Below are positions 26,563 through 38,775 of a stretch of DNA of 64,000 bases, piece after piece; position 1 is the first letter of the stretch; each line of letters opens with the position of its first letter. Position numbers and translations under genes: made by a program. Source of the DNA: Flaccisagitta enflata (Eukaryota; Chaetognatha; Sagittoidea; Aphragmophora). The stretch is from contig OZ231126.1 of the NCBI GenBank assembly GCA_965153355.1, positions 94,488,001 through 94,552,000 of the forward strand, read 5' to 3'. The notes beneath the pieces are model-generated. The model worked only from the letters and a program-made list of their open reading frames with translations. It did not search any database and was not told the origin of the DNA.

Positions 26563-27215
26563 TTCCTCTCAAAGATGAAGCATTGGATTTGGACTCCAGT
26601 GGTTTAAGATCCCACCAGCGTCCAATCATTACGACGGCGAGCAATTGATGTCAACATTTAGTGTTTCACCCCATTTTTTCAACTATAGTTGAATAATTAT
26701 GATGCAACAGATATTTTCATGAGACAAATTGTCTCCAGAAATACACTATGTGTATGTCTTTGCCATAAGCTGACCTCAAATGAACCTTTAAATCAGCAAT
26801 TCATATGAAAAAAGAAAGGAAAAAAGGATTTTTAAGAAAATTGTGCTTACATTTTTTATCTCATTGCTGCTGTCAAAATTATAAGACACACACATGCAAA
26901 GAAATTTTGCATTTCTAAGAACATAGCCCCCTCCAGAATCAAGTTTAGAAGGGGGCTATGTTCTTCATTTTTGAGTTTTTTCATTTTCCATGCAAAGTTA
27001 TAATTTTGACAAGCCTCCATCAGTAAACAAATTATTGAATTTTGAATATTTTTAAGTAAAAATAATTAGTTAATGTTAGCTTTACTTGCTCTTTCTTACT
27101 ATTTGGATGCAAATTTTGCAATAAAATATTTACTAGGATATACCTCAATGATTCTTTTTATGTTTTTTCTTACTTTTATTCTCATAGAATTTTCTTTTTT
27201 ACCCCCATAGACACA
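26563..27215 (-). other. inter-ORF region of the LINE with a foldback insertion
   Basis: Non-coding interval between ORF1 and ORF2. It contains a palindromic segment at 26868-27015 described separately. Confidence 0.6.
26868..27015. mobile_element. small foldback element
   Basis: AAGAACATAGCCCCCT (26917-26932) pairs perfectly with AGGGGGCTATGTTCTT (26950-26965) around a 17-nt loop. Outside, GTCAAAATTATAA pairs with TTATAATTTTGAC, and TGCAAAG-type blocks are also mirrored. Likely a small MITE; no clear target duplication. Confidence 0.6.
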
Positions 27216-28266
27216 CTAAATCTTGCCGTCAGATGCTCGCCGTCTTACCCCAGCTGGCCATAATTCTTTATATTCTATGATATTGAGTTGTGATTTTTTC
27301 CCAACAAATTTGAACGATGCGAATCTGTTGTGCTTTGTTTGCACCGCCTCCAACAAAATGACATCAACATTGCTTGACGTCAATGTCGCTCTGACGTCAT
27401 CCACCGTCGTTCCCATTGCACATCAGCCGATGTATCTCACTACGGTTAAATTGGCTCCTTTCCACAAAAAGATGCCTTCGTTCACTTTTTTACGGATTAC
27501 AATAGCAGCTTTGGACTTGAGCTTTGCTCCGCCATTGCCACCGCCGCTGGCACCACCACCACCGACGCTGCCGCCACCACCGCCTTGAGATCCTGTTGCA
27601 AGATTTCTAGTTTGGCGATTTTGATGTGGTAGTTTTTCTCATTGTCTCTGCATGACCTCAGCGTAACAATGGTCGATGAGCGTTATTTCTGATAAAAAAG
27701 CTCCCTGAGCAGGAGCTGTAGGAGTAAGTGGATTTGGTGGGGCAGAAGGGACAAGAGACGCTGCAGAGGTTAATACAGTACCCAGCGGAAATGAAGCAGG
27801 TGCTGTTGCCGTTGACAAACCATTTGAGGCTGATGCGATGTATTTTTCAAATGCGCCCTGTGTTACCATGTTATCTTATAGATGGTCGACGGTATATCTC
27901 AAATTGTGAACTGTCGCCAGAAGCTGTTCTATAGATATGAGAGATTCCGAGTTCTCTCTCTCACTGAGAATCTGAGATAAGTTGGCAGCAACAAAGCGCG
28001 GTATCTGAGACTATCTTAGTGCTTTTTGCATCAAGGGACCACATCTTGTTGTACATGGCATTCAGCAGCTTACTGTGCAGATCATTAGACTTATTCCGTT
28101 TAGGAAGACAAATGTTTAACATCGACTCAAGAGTTGAAATTCCTCTAGTGATTTCGTCGAGAGAAAAGAATTTTGTGCATGTTTCAACAATCGCATCCTT
28201 TGTAGTGACATTGATTTTGTTTTTTATGCAAAAGAGAAGTTCGTTTACGATCATTTTGGCCCTCAT
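27216..28266 (-). pseudogene. LINE ORF1 remnant
   Basis: Minus strand, broken by frameshifts. From ATG 28266: MRAKMIVNELLFCIKNKINV, TKFFSLDEITRGISTLESML, a helical N-terminal domain seen in several metazoan LINE ORF1 proteins. A Pro/Ala/Thr linker (27869-27639) and a Gly-rich stretch (about 27588-27540) follow. The last part, DDVRATLTSSNVDVILLEAV and FASFKFVGKKSQLN, then ELWPAGVRRR, resembles the RRM-like end. This ORF1 is a different type from that at 15076. Confidence 0.75.
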
Positions 28267-28328
28267 TTTGTCAATATGTTTTTTTTTAAATGACGCATCA
28301 TCGCATCCCCATCTCTCCCAGGCGCATA

Positions 28329-28790
28329 CTTTTGTTTCTCTGTCCTTCCCTTGTCTTTCCCCATATAAATATGGCTTCGGTTTCTCTGTCCTTTCCTTTT
28401 CTTTCCCTATATGAATATGGCTTTTGTTTCTCTGTTCTTCCCTAGTCTTTCCCTGCATGAAAATGGTTTTTGTTTCTCTGTTCTTCCCTTGTCTTTCCCC
28501 ATATGAAAATGGGTAATGTTTTTCAACTTTTCCCTTGTCAATATTGCTTTTGTTTCTCTGTTCTTCCCTTGTCTTTTCCTAAATGAATATGGGTTATGTT
28601 TTTCAGTGCTTCTCTTGTCTTCCTCTATACGAATATGGGTCAGGTTTTTCAATTCTTTCCTTGTCTTTCCCTATATATGAATATGGCTCTTGGTTCTCTA
28701 TTCTTCCCTTGTTTTTTTTTCTATATAAATGTAGGTAATGTTTTTCAAGTCCAGCCTTGTTTTTTCCTTCATAAAACTATTTTCACTGAA
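28329..28790. repeat. 46-bp minisatellite, right block
   Basis: Same units as 22140-22630 (TTTCTCTGTCCTTCCCTTGT, CTTTCCC, ATATGAATATGGCTTTTG), increasingly degenerate to the right. Confidence 0.9.
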
Positions 28791-28861
28791 CATGTTGTCA
28801 ATTGCACCTGCAATTCACATGTTTGGCGACAGCCACTGGTTACTACTGCAGCCACAATTAT

Positions 28862-28957
28862 TTTGTATTTTGTATTTTGTATTTTGTATTTTGTATTTTG
28901 TATTTTGTATTTTGTATTTTGTATTTTGTATTTTGTATTTTGTATTTTGTATTTTGT
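28862..28957. repeat. (TATTTTG)n microsatellite
   Basis: About 13 heptamer units, perfect. Confidence 0.97.
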
Positions 28958-28961
28958 TAAA

Positions 28962-29331
28962 AACAAGCCCAAGAGGGCAACAGTCGCGTGCGTCTGGAAA
29001 TGACAAACAAAAGAGCAAAAACATGTTTAAATGTTAAGAATGTTAAAAAATGTTAGAAACTGTTATAGAATGTTAAAATTTATCGAAAATTGATAAAAAA
29101 AAGTTAAAAAAGGTTAAAAAAGGTAAAATGTTAAAAAAAATTAGAAAATGTTCAAAAATGTTTAAAAATGATAAAAAATGTTAAAATATGTTAGGAAATG
29201 TTAAAAAATATTAAAACACGTTAAAAATCATCAAAAAACAATCAAAATTTTAAAAATGCTACGGAGGGACGGACGGACCGACCGACCGACCGACAGAGCA
29301 AGGTGTAGAGTCGCGTGCATGAGACTAAAAA
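28962..29331 (-). mobile_element. series B modular element
   Basis: AACAAGCCCAAGAGGGCAAC, inner arm AGTCGCGTGCGTCTGGAAAT, GACAAACAAAAGAG, then an interior of ATGTTAAAAA units (about 29015-29255), a GGACGGACCGACCGACC microsatellite and GGTGTAGAGTCGCGTGCATG, AGACTAAAAA. The first 50 bp match the inverse of 37935-37984. Confidence 0.88.
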
Positions 29332-29507
29332 AAAAACAGAAACTAACCGTTGATATGTATCATTTTGTGTCTCATTTTCCACTGTCCCCCTAGCAGGCTG
29401 GCACTATGGATCACAGCTTGATGGGTCTAGGAGTATTTTTCTTGTGACTGAGGTAAGAAAGACAGAGTAAAAATTCAAAGCATGAACAAAGGAAAAAAAT
29501 AAAGAGA

Positions 29508-29851
<344 letters not shown>

Positions 29852-30067
29852 ACTTCCAACTCAATGTATAGGGGGAGAGAACAGAAAACCATTTCTCAAG
29901 ATTGACTTGAATGATTTTGACTCTATTGAGTTTTGCTCAGAGAGAGGCCAAGAGAAATGGCCAGAGCAAAATAGAAAACGAAAGAAATAAGAAGGCATAA
30001 ACAAATAGCAAGTCTCAGAAATAGCCTGGAATAAAAAGGGCGAAGACGGAGAATAAGGAGATGTAGA

Positions 30068-30239
30068 AACAAGGCCAGATACACGGCCACCAGTTGCGGA
30101 CGGGTGGGCAGGTGCGGAAATGCACGTTTTCCCATTTTTCGACTCGATCATTACGGACGGACAGACCGACGGACCAACGGACCGATGGACCGACGGACGG
30201 ACAAAGCCTCTTATAGAGTTGCGTGTCCGCAACTAAAAA
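30068..30239 (-). mobile_element. series A modular element, complete
   Basis: AACAAGGCCAGATACACGGC, inner arm CAGTTGCGGACGGGTGGGCA, CCCATTTTTCGACTCG, a GGAC/CGAC microsatellite (30154-30202), CCTCTTATAGAG and the hairpin AGTTGCG-TGTC-CGCAACT (30217-30234), then AAAAA. Same subfamily as 606. Confidence 0.92.
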
Positions 30240-30795
30240 GGAAACAAAGTCAGTTACAATTCTATTGCTGCTATTGTCTCCTAAAGATGGGTAGTCTTCG
30301 TCTTGTAAAAAACTACAGATTGATGCAATGAAGGAAGAACCACCAATCAAGTTGCATAGGACGGACCAATTGATAAGTGGACCGATAAAGATTGTACCGT
30401 TTTTGGGTGTGTAAGTAACGAAGGTCTTTCAACAATCTAAAATGTAAACTATAAGATCTTTCATGAGATTGCCACAAGCATAAGTTTATTGATCAAAGGT
30501 AGGAGGATATGGCATTGCATAAAACGTCTGATCTCTTAGCTTTACCACTTTCAAACTCGATCATTCTAAATAGTTTTCTTTTTATACTTTGTGCTTATCA
30601 AGGTCTAAATCAAGACAATATTTACAACTCCATAAGGCAAGTCAATATGTTTTTATGCAGGTTTTTTCATCTGCGATTGTGAGATTTTCCCAAATGATCA
30701 ATGTCTATTACAGATGCGCTTGGTTGTTGTGGGGCTCGAAAGTGGGCGGAAAAAAATCAAGGAAATCACGTACAATGTTAAATTACGACACGTTA
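30240..30795. other. unannotated
   Basis: No supported feature. Confidence 0.5.
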
Positions 30796-30866
30796 AACAT
30801 GGCAATCATCAGGTGGTAAATATGGTAGTCATTAGTGGGTAAACATGGCGGACATTAATGGATAAA
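30796..30866. repeat. 23-bp tandem repeat
   Basis: Three units of AAACATGGCAATCATCAGGT type, diverged. Confidence 0.75.
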
Positions 30867-31027
30867 TATGACTTTTGAATTGTTTTTCTCTGCTTCGTCG
30901 TCCCGGCTGCTGCTGCAGGCACGGCGCTGTTCCAGTCATAATCACCTAATCACCATTTCCTTTCCCTTTTTTGTGTTCCGTCGGTGTTCGGGCGCGTTTC
31001 TAGTCACAGATGATTATGGTTTTAACA

Positions 31028-31276
31028 GGTCACTCGGTCGCTCGATATGTTCGTTCGCTCACAATGCTTGCACTGCTCACACCATTCACACCACTCACGC
31101 CGCTCGCACCGCTCACTCTGCAGCACTCTGCTTTGCTATGCCTCATTCATAGGGTTGCTCACTTACATGGTTCATAGGACAGAGGACAATGCTTGCACTG
31201 CTCACACCATTCACGAAATTGCGCCGCTCGCATTGCTCACTCTGCAGCAGAGATAGAGACAGATGAAATTCATAGG
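31028..31276. repeat. interspersed CTCAC-rich repeat (copy 2)
   Basis: GGTCACTCGGTCGCTCG at left and GACAGATGAAATTCAT at right enclose irregular CTCAC/CTCGC units, as at 6398-6560. This copy also contains an internal duplication (AATGCTTGCACTGCTCACAC twice). Confidence 0.65.
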
Positions 31277-32457
31277 GTTGCTCACTTACATGGTTCACTC
31301 CCTCATAGGAGAGAGGTGAAATTCTTAAATGAAAGAGACGAGAAAATGAAAGAGAAAGGGAAGGAGAGATGATTGAGACATTCGAAAACAGAAGAAAGAG
31401 AGAGAGGAGAAGAGAAGAGAGGAGAAAGAGAAGAGATAGAGAAGAAAGGAGGGAAGAGAGAGACACCGTCACATAGAAAGACGCCCTTCAAAGAGCTCCT
31501 CAGCGCGTCGCGTATCTTGAAGTCACCGACAACGTCTAAACCGGGCCAATTGTCGACACGACGTAATGAGTCAGTTAGTTAAAAGGTCGATTGATCTTTA
31601 TGGTCTGTGAACTGATTGGTTATTGTAGAAACTGTGACCTGGAAAAAATGATGTTTTGTTTTCTTTCTGCGTTGACATTTGCAAATTAGGCAGTTAAAAT
31701 GACAAGTAAAATTCAACTCTATCATTACATCTGCCATAACGGAAGCATTTCATCAAGATAAATTCTTTGCCTGAATCACATAAAAAGTTTTCAAGCTTCA
31801 TGGATCTTCGACTAAATACCTAGCATCTCTATCTTCCATCTCTTTTAAGAAATGACAAACGCGCATAAAAAGGTATTTGACAGTGGCTTTTCTGTTTGGT
31901 TGACTTTCAGTTTAAATTTGATTTGAAGTGAGAGTGGGATGAATTGAGAGTGAAGTGATTGGAAGATGAAAGTAAACATTTGGATGAAGTCAAAAAAAAA
32001 AATAGGTGAAGTGAATGAAGTTTTGCCCATGAAGTTAAAAAAAAAAAAAAAATCTTCACATCGAGAGTCTCATCTGCAGTGTACTTTATTTCAAAAAATT
32101 TTGGTACCCTGGGACTGTTGAAGAATTCTTTACTTGATGAAAACATTCAATCAAGTTGCATCCATTTCTTTAAATAATTTCATATTTACTTTTTTTTTTT
32201 CCGCTCTCTTTTTCTCTCTCCACGCTCATTACGTCTTTACTCATTATTATCTCAACACGCACTCTTTGTCTTCTATCTTTCTCCTCCTCCTCCTACTTTT
32301 TATTTCCATCGTCGCTCTCTCCTCTCAAATCCTCTCTCTCTCCATGTATTGTCTTTTAAAATTTCTTCTCCCTTTATTTCTTATTCTAAAATCTCAGCTC
32401 TCTCTCTTCTTCTCTCTCTCTTCTCTCTCTCTGTTTTTTTCTCTCTTCTCTCCTTCT

Positions 32458-32460
<3 letters not shown>
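31277..32460. other. unannotated, purine-rich then pyrimidine-rich
   Basis: AG-rich tract 31340-31460 and T/C-rich tract 32190-32460; no gene supported. Confidence 0.5.

Positions 32461-32498
<38 letters not shown>
32461..32498. repeat. (TC)n microsatellite
   Basis: CT array within a longer pyrimidine-rich stretch. Confidence 0.95.
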
Positions 32499-32502
<4 letters not shown>

Positions 32503-32697
32503 ATTTCTCTCTGTATATTCTGTCTCTGTCTGTGCTCTTCTGTTTCTCTGTCTGTCTGCCTGTAAATTCACCATCGCGTTTCTGCGATGTAAACTGGAAT
32601 GATGAGTCAGTCCAAACAAACCAAGTAGAAAAGACCGTTAAGACAACCATAAAGAAACCATAAAACATCCTCAAAGTCATCCCCAAGCGAAAGTAAT

Positions 32698-33040
32698 AAG
32701 CACCAACCGACCAACCCATCATTCTACCCCAGCCCCAACCGACCAGCCCATCTCCCTACCCCCAGCACCGACCGACCAACCCATCTTTCTACCCCCACCA
32801 ACAACCAACCAACCCATCATCCTACCCCCAGCACCGACCGACCAACCCATCTCCCTACCCTCAGCACTGACCAATCAACCCATCTTCCTACCCCTAGAAT
32901 GGACCGACCAACCCATCTTGCTACCCCAGCACCAACCAACCAACCAACCCATCTTCCTACTCCCAGCTCCGACCGACCAATCCATCTTCCTACTCCCAAC
33001 TCCGACCGACCAACCCATCTTCCTACTCCCAACACCTCAT
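32698..33040. repeat. 33-bp minisatellite
   Basis: About ten units of GACCGACCAACCCATCTTCC plus TACCCCCAGCACC. The GACCGACC half is like the microsatellite of the modular elements, but no element ends are present. Confidence 0.92.
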
Positions 33041-33760
33041 GAAGCAGCTCTCCACCAACAGACTAACCGACTTCCCAACCATCTTATCGCCGATCTGATA
33101 ATGCATTTCCATTCTGTTATTACATTAAAACAGAAAACATGTTTAACTACGAGTCATGTAGAAAAAAAACTTTTTTGCTCATTATCGACAGAACAATGAA
33201 CTGGCTCATGTACCAACCAATGGACCATGGGTTGAACATAACCTTATAACATAACCTCATATCAGTACTTCGCGTCCATGAAACGAATTCATCAAGTTAC
33301 AAACATGAATACTGCCAAAAAGGAGGAGAAAATTGAAATAGCCAACAACAACCTCTGATGGAACGACAGAATGAAACTATCGGTGGTCGATGATCGGTGA
33401 AGTTGATGATGGTTCATCTTTTAGAGCGTTCGATTGGGTTTTATGGTGACTCACAGCATCTAACGATGTCATTGATCCATCAACTAACGTTTAACGAGCC
33501 AGACTCAACCGTAGAAAATTCCATGAGAAGACAAACGAGGCATGAGTTAGCAAAAGATTGACAGACTGTCCAACTGTTTGACTGTATGACCTGCTGAGTC
33601 TTTTTCTCATAAAAGTCATTTTCCGAACAAACCAAAGTAGCAAACAAGCAGTTGACTTGAGGGACCCATTAAGAGGCCTTTTGCGAATTTCCATCTATAT
33701 CCCGCCAGTTTCTTGCGTCTGTGAACTCTGTATCACACTCTTATACATCAAATTTATGAA
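33041..33760. other. unannotated
   Basis: No supported feature. Confidence 0.5.
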
Positions 33761-34180
33761 TATACTACGCGAATTAAAAAAAAAACGCACCTTTTTATTT
33801 GATGATAAAACCGACTTAAAAATTGTGTAAAAAAATTTATTAGAGAAAGTGATTTTGAAGATTTTCAAATTACCTTTCATTCTAGACCAATCTCAGATCT
33901 GTATCTTTAACGGTTTAGGAGCTAGAGCTTTCTAAAGTGAGACACTATTTTGGTGAATTGCATCTTTTTCAAAGGAACTGCAAAAACAAATTTGGCAATA
34001 TTTTTACTCAAACTAATGCCATTTCTAAACGCAAAAAGATAGAGATACCAGATTGGCGCCAAATGAAAGAGTTTTTCAAGGGCTTCAAAATGGTTTATGA
34101 TTTTAATCAGTTTTTTTGATTGTCAATGGCGCAATCAACCATTCAAAAGTGCTTCTTTTTTTTTAAATTCGTATAGTATA
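33761..34180. mobile_element. TA-type MITE, about 420 bp
   Basis: Left end TATACTACGCGAATTAAAAA and right end TTTTAAATTCGTATAGTATA are imperfect inverted repeats extending into GCACCTTTTTA / AAAAGTGC. TA dinucleotides sit at both borders, as for mariner-like elements. No transposase. Confidence 0.65.
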
Positions 34181-34219
34181 TCCGGTTTGATTGACTAGAG
34201 GAAAGACGAATGTACTTTC

Positions 34220-34436
34220 AATAAAGCCAGATACACGGCTAACTATGTCATGTGCTGGTGGGCAAGGGCAGTGATAGAAAGGATCACCCGGGCATTTGGG
34301 CATGAGCAGTGAGCTCAAAAAGCTTATAACGCCGAAAAATTAAAAAGAGAACCAACCGACCAACAGACCAACCGACCAACAGACCAACGGACCAACCGGC
34401 CGACCAACGGAGCGACAACGCGTGGTGTAGAGTCGA
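34220..34436 (-). mobile_element. series A element truncated in the hairpin
   Basis: AATAAAGCCAGATACACGGC, ATTTGGGCATGAGCAGTGAG, a long ACCGACCAACAG microsatellite (34350-34410), then GTGGTGTAGAGTCG ending abruptly before the second hairpin arm. Confidence 0.82.
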
Positions 34437-34687
34437 ACAGATAAACTGTTTCATAGATGCGAGCACGGGCACATGGATTGTAAGAAGGAAATTGCAGTGT
34501 TGTACCCAAATCTATACAGCTGAGCCTCACTAGAGCACATGATAATGGACTAGGCAAAAACCATGACTTATATAGATTAGTGAAGCTGTCTCATGTCCAA
34601 TATAAAAATGACTAAAAATTCTTTTATGGGACATCAAAGTTTATGCCTTAATAGCGGGTGCACTCTACCGTTGCTCCTTTGTATCAT

Positions 34688-34850
34688 AACAAGGTCGGAT
34701 GCACGGCAATCCAGTCGCGGACGGTTGGGCGGGAGCAATAATGCGAAAACCGCTCGGAATTCAAAAATGTGACGGACCTACCGATCAACCGATCTACCGA
34801 GCTACCGACCGACACGGCAAGGTGTAGAGTCGCGTGTCCGCAACTAAAAA
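34688..34850 (-). mobile_element. series A modular element
   Basis: AACAAGGTCGGATGCACGGC, inner arm CCAGTCGCGGACGGTTGGGC, CTACCGATCAACCGATC microsatellite, GGTGTAGAGTCGCGTGTCCG then CAACTAAAAA. Confidence 0.88.
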
Positions 34851-34963
34851 GAAAGCTGCTGCTTGAGGTCGTCGTAGTCATCTTAATCCTACCATCTTGG
34901 CCTTAAATATACAAACAGCTTTAATGTGTCATAACTCGCTTAATTCTAATCGCAATGAGATGA

Positions 34964-35137
34964 TTTTTAGTCTCGTGCACACGACTCTACAACCCCCTTT
35001 GTCCATCGGTCACGCTTCACTTTTTTTATGATTTTATTTCTTCTACCTCACTGCTCCTGCCCAAATGGTCTGGTGACCTCAAATACATCCCCTGCCCACC
35101 CGCACGCGACTTCGGTAGCCGTGTATCTGGCCTTGTT
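34964..35137 (+). mobile_element. series A modular element
   Basis: TTTTTAGTCTCGTGCACACGACTC, a much reduced microsatellite (GTCCATCGGTCACG), CACTGCTCCTGCCCAAATGG, TCTGGTGACC, CACCCGCACGCGACTTCGG (inner arm) and GTGTATCTGGCCTTGTT. Confidence 0.9.
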
Positions 35138-35693
35138 TTTTCAAAATACCGGCTTAGCACAGACCAGTCCGAATCTCAATCCCGTTGAGAACTTGTAGTA
35201 AAACATAAATCTTGCAGTAATACAAGGAAAGAACATCGAAAGCGGCAGTGAAAAAAAGTGCACAATAAGTTTTAAAGACATCACTCCAGAGTACCTCAAA
35301 TCTCTCTACAAATCAATACCACAGTGTATGGATGTGGTACTGGTGGCCCAAGAAAGTGATGCTAGATATTAGATACATTTTGACATGTTTGCTGCCCACT
35401 TTTAGAAAATGAATAAACTTAAACACCAAATGTCCGTATATTCATGGCCAAGATGGTATCATTTTCATCATTCATTTATTTTTTAATTTTTCCTTATCTT
35501 CACAACTGGTTCTATAGATGGTGGTGTGGTGGAAATCGCAATAAATCGCACGTCATCAATCTTTTCATATTAGATATAGAAATTCTAAAAACGAAACGAA
35601 CAAAACAGAGGGCAGTAATTCATTTGCATTTGAGCTTGAGCCTCACATCATTTGTTTGTTTATGTTTGTTTCTTTTTTTCTGGGAGCTGGCAT

Positions 35694-35694
<1 letters not shown>
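35138..35694. other. unannotated
   Basis: No supported feature. Confidence 0.5.

Positions 35695-35759
<65 letters not shown>
35695..35759. repeat. (TC)n microsatellite
   Basis: Perfect CT array. Confidence 0.98.
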
Positions 35760-35761
<2 letters not shown>

Positions 35762-36165
35762 CCTTTTCTCTCTTTTGGGCAGCATCCCCGATGCTCCACC
35801 TCCACATACATGTATGGGAAAAATGTATTTCTATGAGAACTGTATCCTAGCAGACATTACCATATTCATTTACATCCCCCTTTAAAGCATCCTTCGATGT
35901 TAGCCCAAAATGCAGACATGCGTCTGCAGAAATTCCAAAATAGTGTTTCTCTTTTCCGCAAATTTTCAAAAACTGAAAAAATATCTCTAAATACTTTAAG
36001 AAACAGTCATTTCCCCTCTTTAAGTTAGTCCTCCTTCCAGGGTACAATAAGACCAATGGTGTCTTTGAAGAGGACATGGGAACGGCTGACCTACTCATAT
36101 TCTTTGCGACTGTTCTGTTATTTTCCTTCTCACACGTAAAGAAAGAAAAGGAAGGTCAAAATCCA

Positions 36166-36507
<342 letters not shown>

Positions 36508-36783
36508 TGGCGAATGAAAATCGCGAGCAATTACCATTCTCATGTATATCCTAATGGAAAGTGGAATGGGTTTAATGGTTTCGAAGGCTATAAATACTTT
36601 CTCTACTTTCACTCTCTCTTTCTTTTGCCTTTTCTTTTTAATTCGCTTTTGGCTGCAAACGCAACTCGAGCGGACCGAAGATCAGCTTCAGCAGTGAAAA
36701 TGAACGAACAAAAAAGAACGAACGAAAAGCGAGTAACGGTACAAAAGGCAAAATGGCAACAACAGATGAAACAAGTAATCCGG

Positions 36784-36865
36784 GGTTGCAACAATATCGT
36801 TGATGACGGGTGGGGAGGGGCATACAACCCCAATCACACTCCAACTCCTCTTCAAAGCCCCCCCT

Positions 36866-36959
<94 letters not shown>

Positions 36960-37080
36960 TTATCGAAATGCGCTTTTCTACAATCTTCAACTCTTGCATT
37001 ACAGACCCACGGATGGACGGACTGACGGACCGATAGAAAGACGGGCAAAGCTCTCATCGAGTAGTGTGTCCACAGCTAAA
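36784..37080 (-). mobile_element. series A copy with (CA)n expansion
   Basis: Left GTTGCAACAATATCG, GACGGGTGGGGAGGGGCATA, a (CA)n array (36868-36956), then GAAATGCGCTTTTCTAC, CATTACAGACC, GGACGGACTGACGGACC, AAAGCTCTCATCGAGTAG and TGTGTCCACAGCTAAAG, matching the copy at 606 in reverse order. Confidence 0.7.
36868..36956. repeat. (CA)n microsatellite
   Basis: Perfect CA array inside the series A copy. Confidence 0.98.
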
Positions 37081-37523
37081 GAAAAGTGAACAAAGAAGGG
37101 GAGATAAGGAAAGGGGAGGAATAGAGTGAATGATCCAAGATAAATCAAACACGCAACAAGCTAACTAACACGCGAACAATAGAATAAACAAAACAAACTA
37201 ACAAATTTTCTTGAATGAATGATATTTGACAAGCTTGTAGATGGACCAAGAAGAAAAAGTAGAAATACATATTTAATCTATGATGGGAAAAAATCACGGT
37301 GACTGATTAATGTGATACTTGATGTGATACTTAATGTGATACTTAATGTTTGATAAATGAACAAATGCAACCTGACGGACGAAACAAATTGTACATGTGA
37401 AAGTAGAACGGTAGGGCGCAAGTGTACTACGCAAAAGGATGTAGGTCGGGTGCGATTGAATGGATGAATGGATTTGATACAGATAAGAAGTTGGCACTGT
37501 GAGACGGAGCTGTAGGAGTCATG

Positions 37524-37984
37524 ATTTTTAGTCGAGTGCACGCGACTCTACACCTTGCTGTGTTGGTTGGTAGGTTGGTAGGTCTGTTGGTCCGTCACAT
37601 TTTTGAAATTATGACTTTTTAAAGCTTTTTTAGGTAATTCAAGATACTCTAGGGTATTTCAGGGTACTTTAGGTTACTTCAGGGTACTTAAGGGTACTTA
37701 AGTTATTCTTGGTACCTAAGGTACTTTAGGGTACATTTAGATATTTTCGGGTACTTATGGATATCTTTTAGTATTCTTTAGTATTTTTGAGTGCTTTTGG
37801 GTATTTTTGGGTACTTTTGGGTATTTCTGGGTATTTTAGGTATTGCATTGTATTGACATTGTTACAATATTGTATCGATACTGTATCGACATTGTATCAA
37901 TACATATCGCGCGGCCTTGGGGGAAGGAACTCTTTTGTTTGTCATTTCCAGACGCACGCGACTGATGCACTCTTGGGCTTGTTT
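37524..37984 (+). mobile_element. series B modular element, long
   Basis: TTTTTAGTCGAGTGCACGCGACTC (one stem mismatch), CACCTTGCTGTGTTGG, a GGTTGGTAGG microsatellite, then a decamer-like interior of GGGTACTTTAGGTA units (about 37625-37835). ATTGTATCGATACTGTATCG and CGCGCGGCCTTGG (37836-37919) look like a remnant of the hAT-like family at 24455. The end is GTTTGTCATTTCCAGACG, CACGCGACTGATGC, TTGGGCTTGTTT. Confidence 0.85.
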
Positions 37985-38582
37985 CACCTCACTTTCTCGT
38001 TTCATTTTGGGCAGTCTGCTTGATTGTCCTTTCTTGACAGCTGATTATGGTATAAAAGATTTTTTCTACGAAGCATCGGGCCTCTACCAGATAATTATCT
38101 TTCTTTACTATCTCGATCATCTCATGCAAATGTCTCGTCAGCATCAAATGTAAAAGATTACCGTACTGTTTCCGGTAGTAAGTTTGATATTTACTTGTAA
38201 TGTCGACTGCCACAGATGGAAAAAAAAAGCATAAAACTATCTGTTTTCTACTTGCAAGTTGCTTGTTTTTCATTTGTTCTTTTATATTTTTTCTTTTTTG
38301 CCTCTTTTTCAATTGGGCATGATGTAAAAAATCTAAAAGATGATTACCAAAAGATATTAATTGCAGAGCTTGAAATAGTTTAGTTTGGTCTTCGACATTA
38401 ACTATCCCATAAGAAATAACAAAAATAAAAGTTGAAGACTTCTTTTAATCTTTTCTGTTTATGAAATGAATATTGTAACCACAAAGATAAAATTATCGGT
38501 CAAAATACTTAATTGTTGATAATATCTTACGAGTATTTTCCTCTATTGATCTTCTAATCATGCCTAGCTCGTCAAGGTGAAG
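37985..38582. other. unannotated
   Basis: No supported feature. Confidence 0.5.
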
Positions 38583-38775
38583 GAAGGAGAACCAGAGTGC
38601 AGTTGAATGATGAGAATGATGTATCGTGATTCAACAAAAAGGAGTGAGAAGTTCTCATTGAGAACCATAGTGCAATTGAAAGATGAGAATGATCAATTGC
38701 GATTCAACGTAAAGGAATGAGAACCACAGTGCAATTGAAAGATGAGATTGATTAATCGCGATTCAAGGACGATTC
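38583..38775. repeat. about 60-bp tandem repeat
   Basis: Three diverged units sharing GAGAACC, AGTGCAATTGAAAGATGAGA and CGCGATTCAA. Confidence 0.85.

Larger units (their letters stand above)
22631..28328 (-). mobile_element. full-length decayed LINE, minus strand
   Basis: Read on the minus strand: 5' end at 28328, ORF1 (28266 to 27216), ORF2 with EEP endonuclease (26562 onward), pre-RT spacer, reverse transcriptase (24035-23208) and C-terminal region, ending at 22631 without poly-A. Both ends cut the same 46-bp minisatellite, and CTTTT occurs at both borders (22626-22630, 28329-28333), a plausible short target duplication. Stops and frameshifts throughout; later insertions at 24455-25272 and about 25600-26145. 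Motifs resemble the CR1/L2/Jockey side of LINEs; the clade is not resolved. Confidence 0.88.

Noticed and set aside
28738-29037. Frames over the (TATTTTG)n array
   Set aside because: Heptamer translation (FCILY repeats), not a protein.
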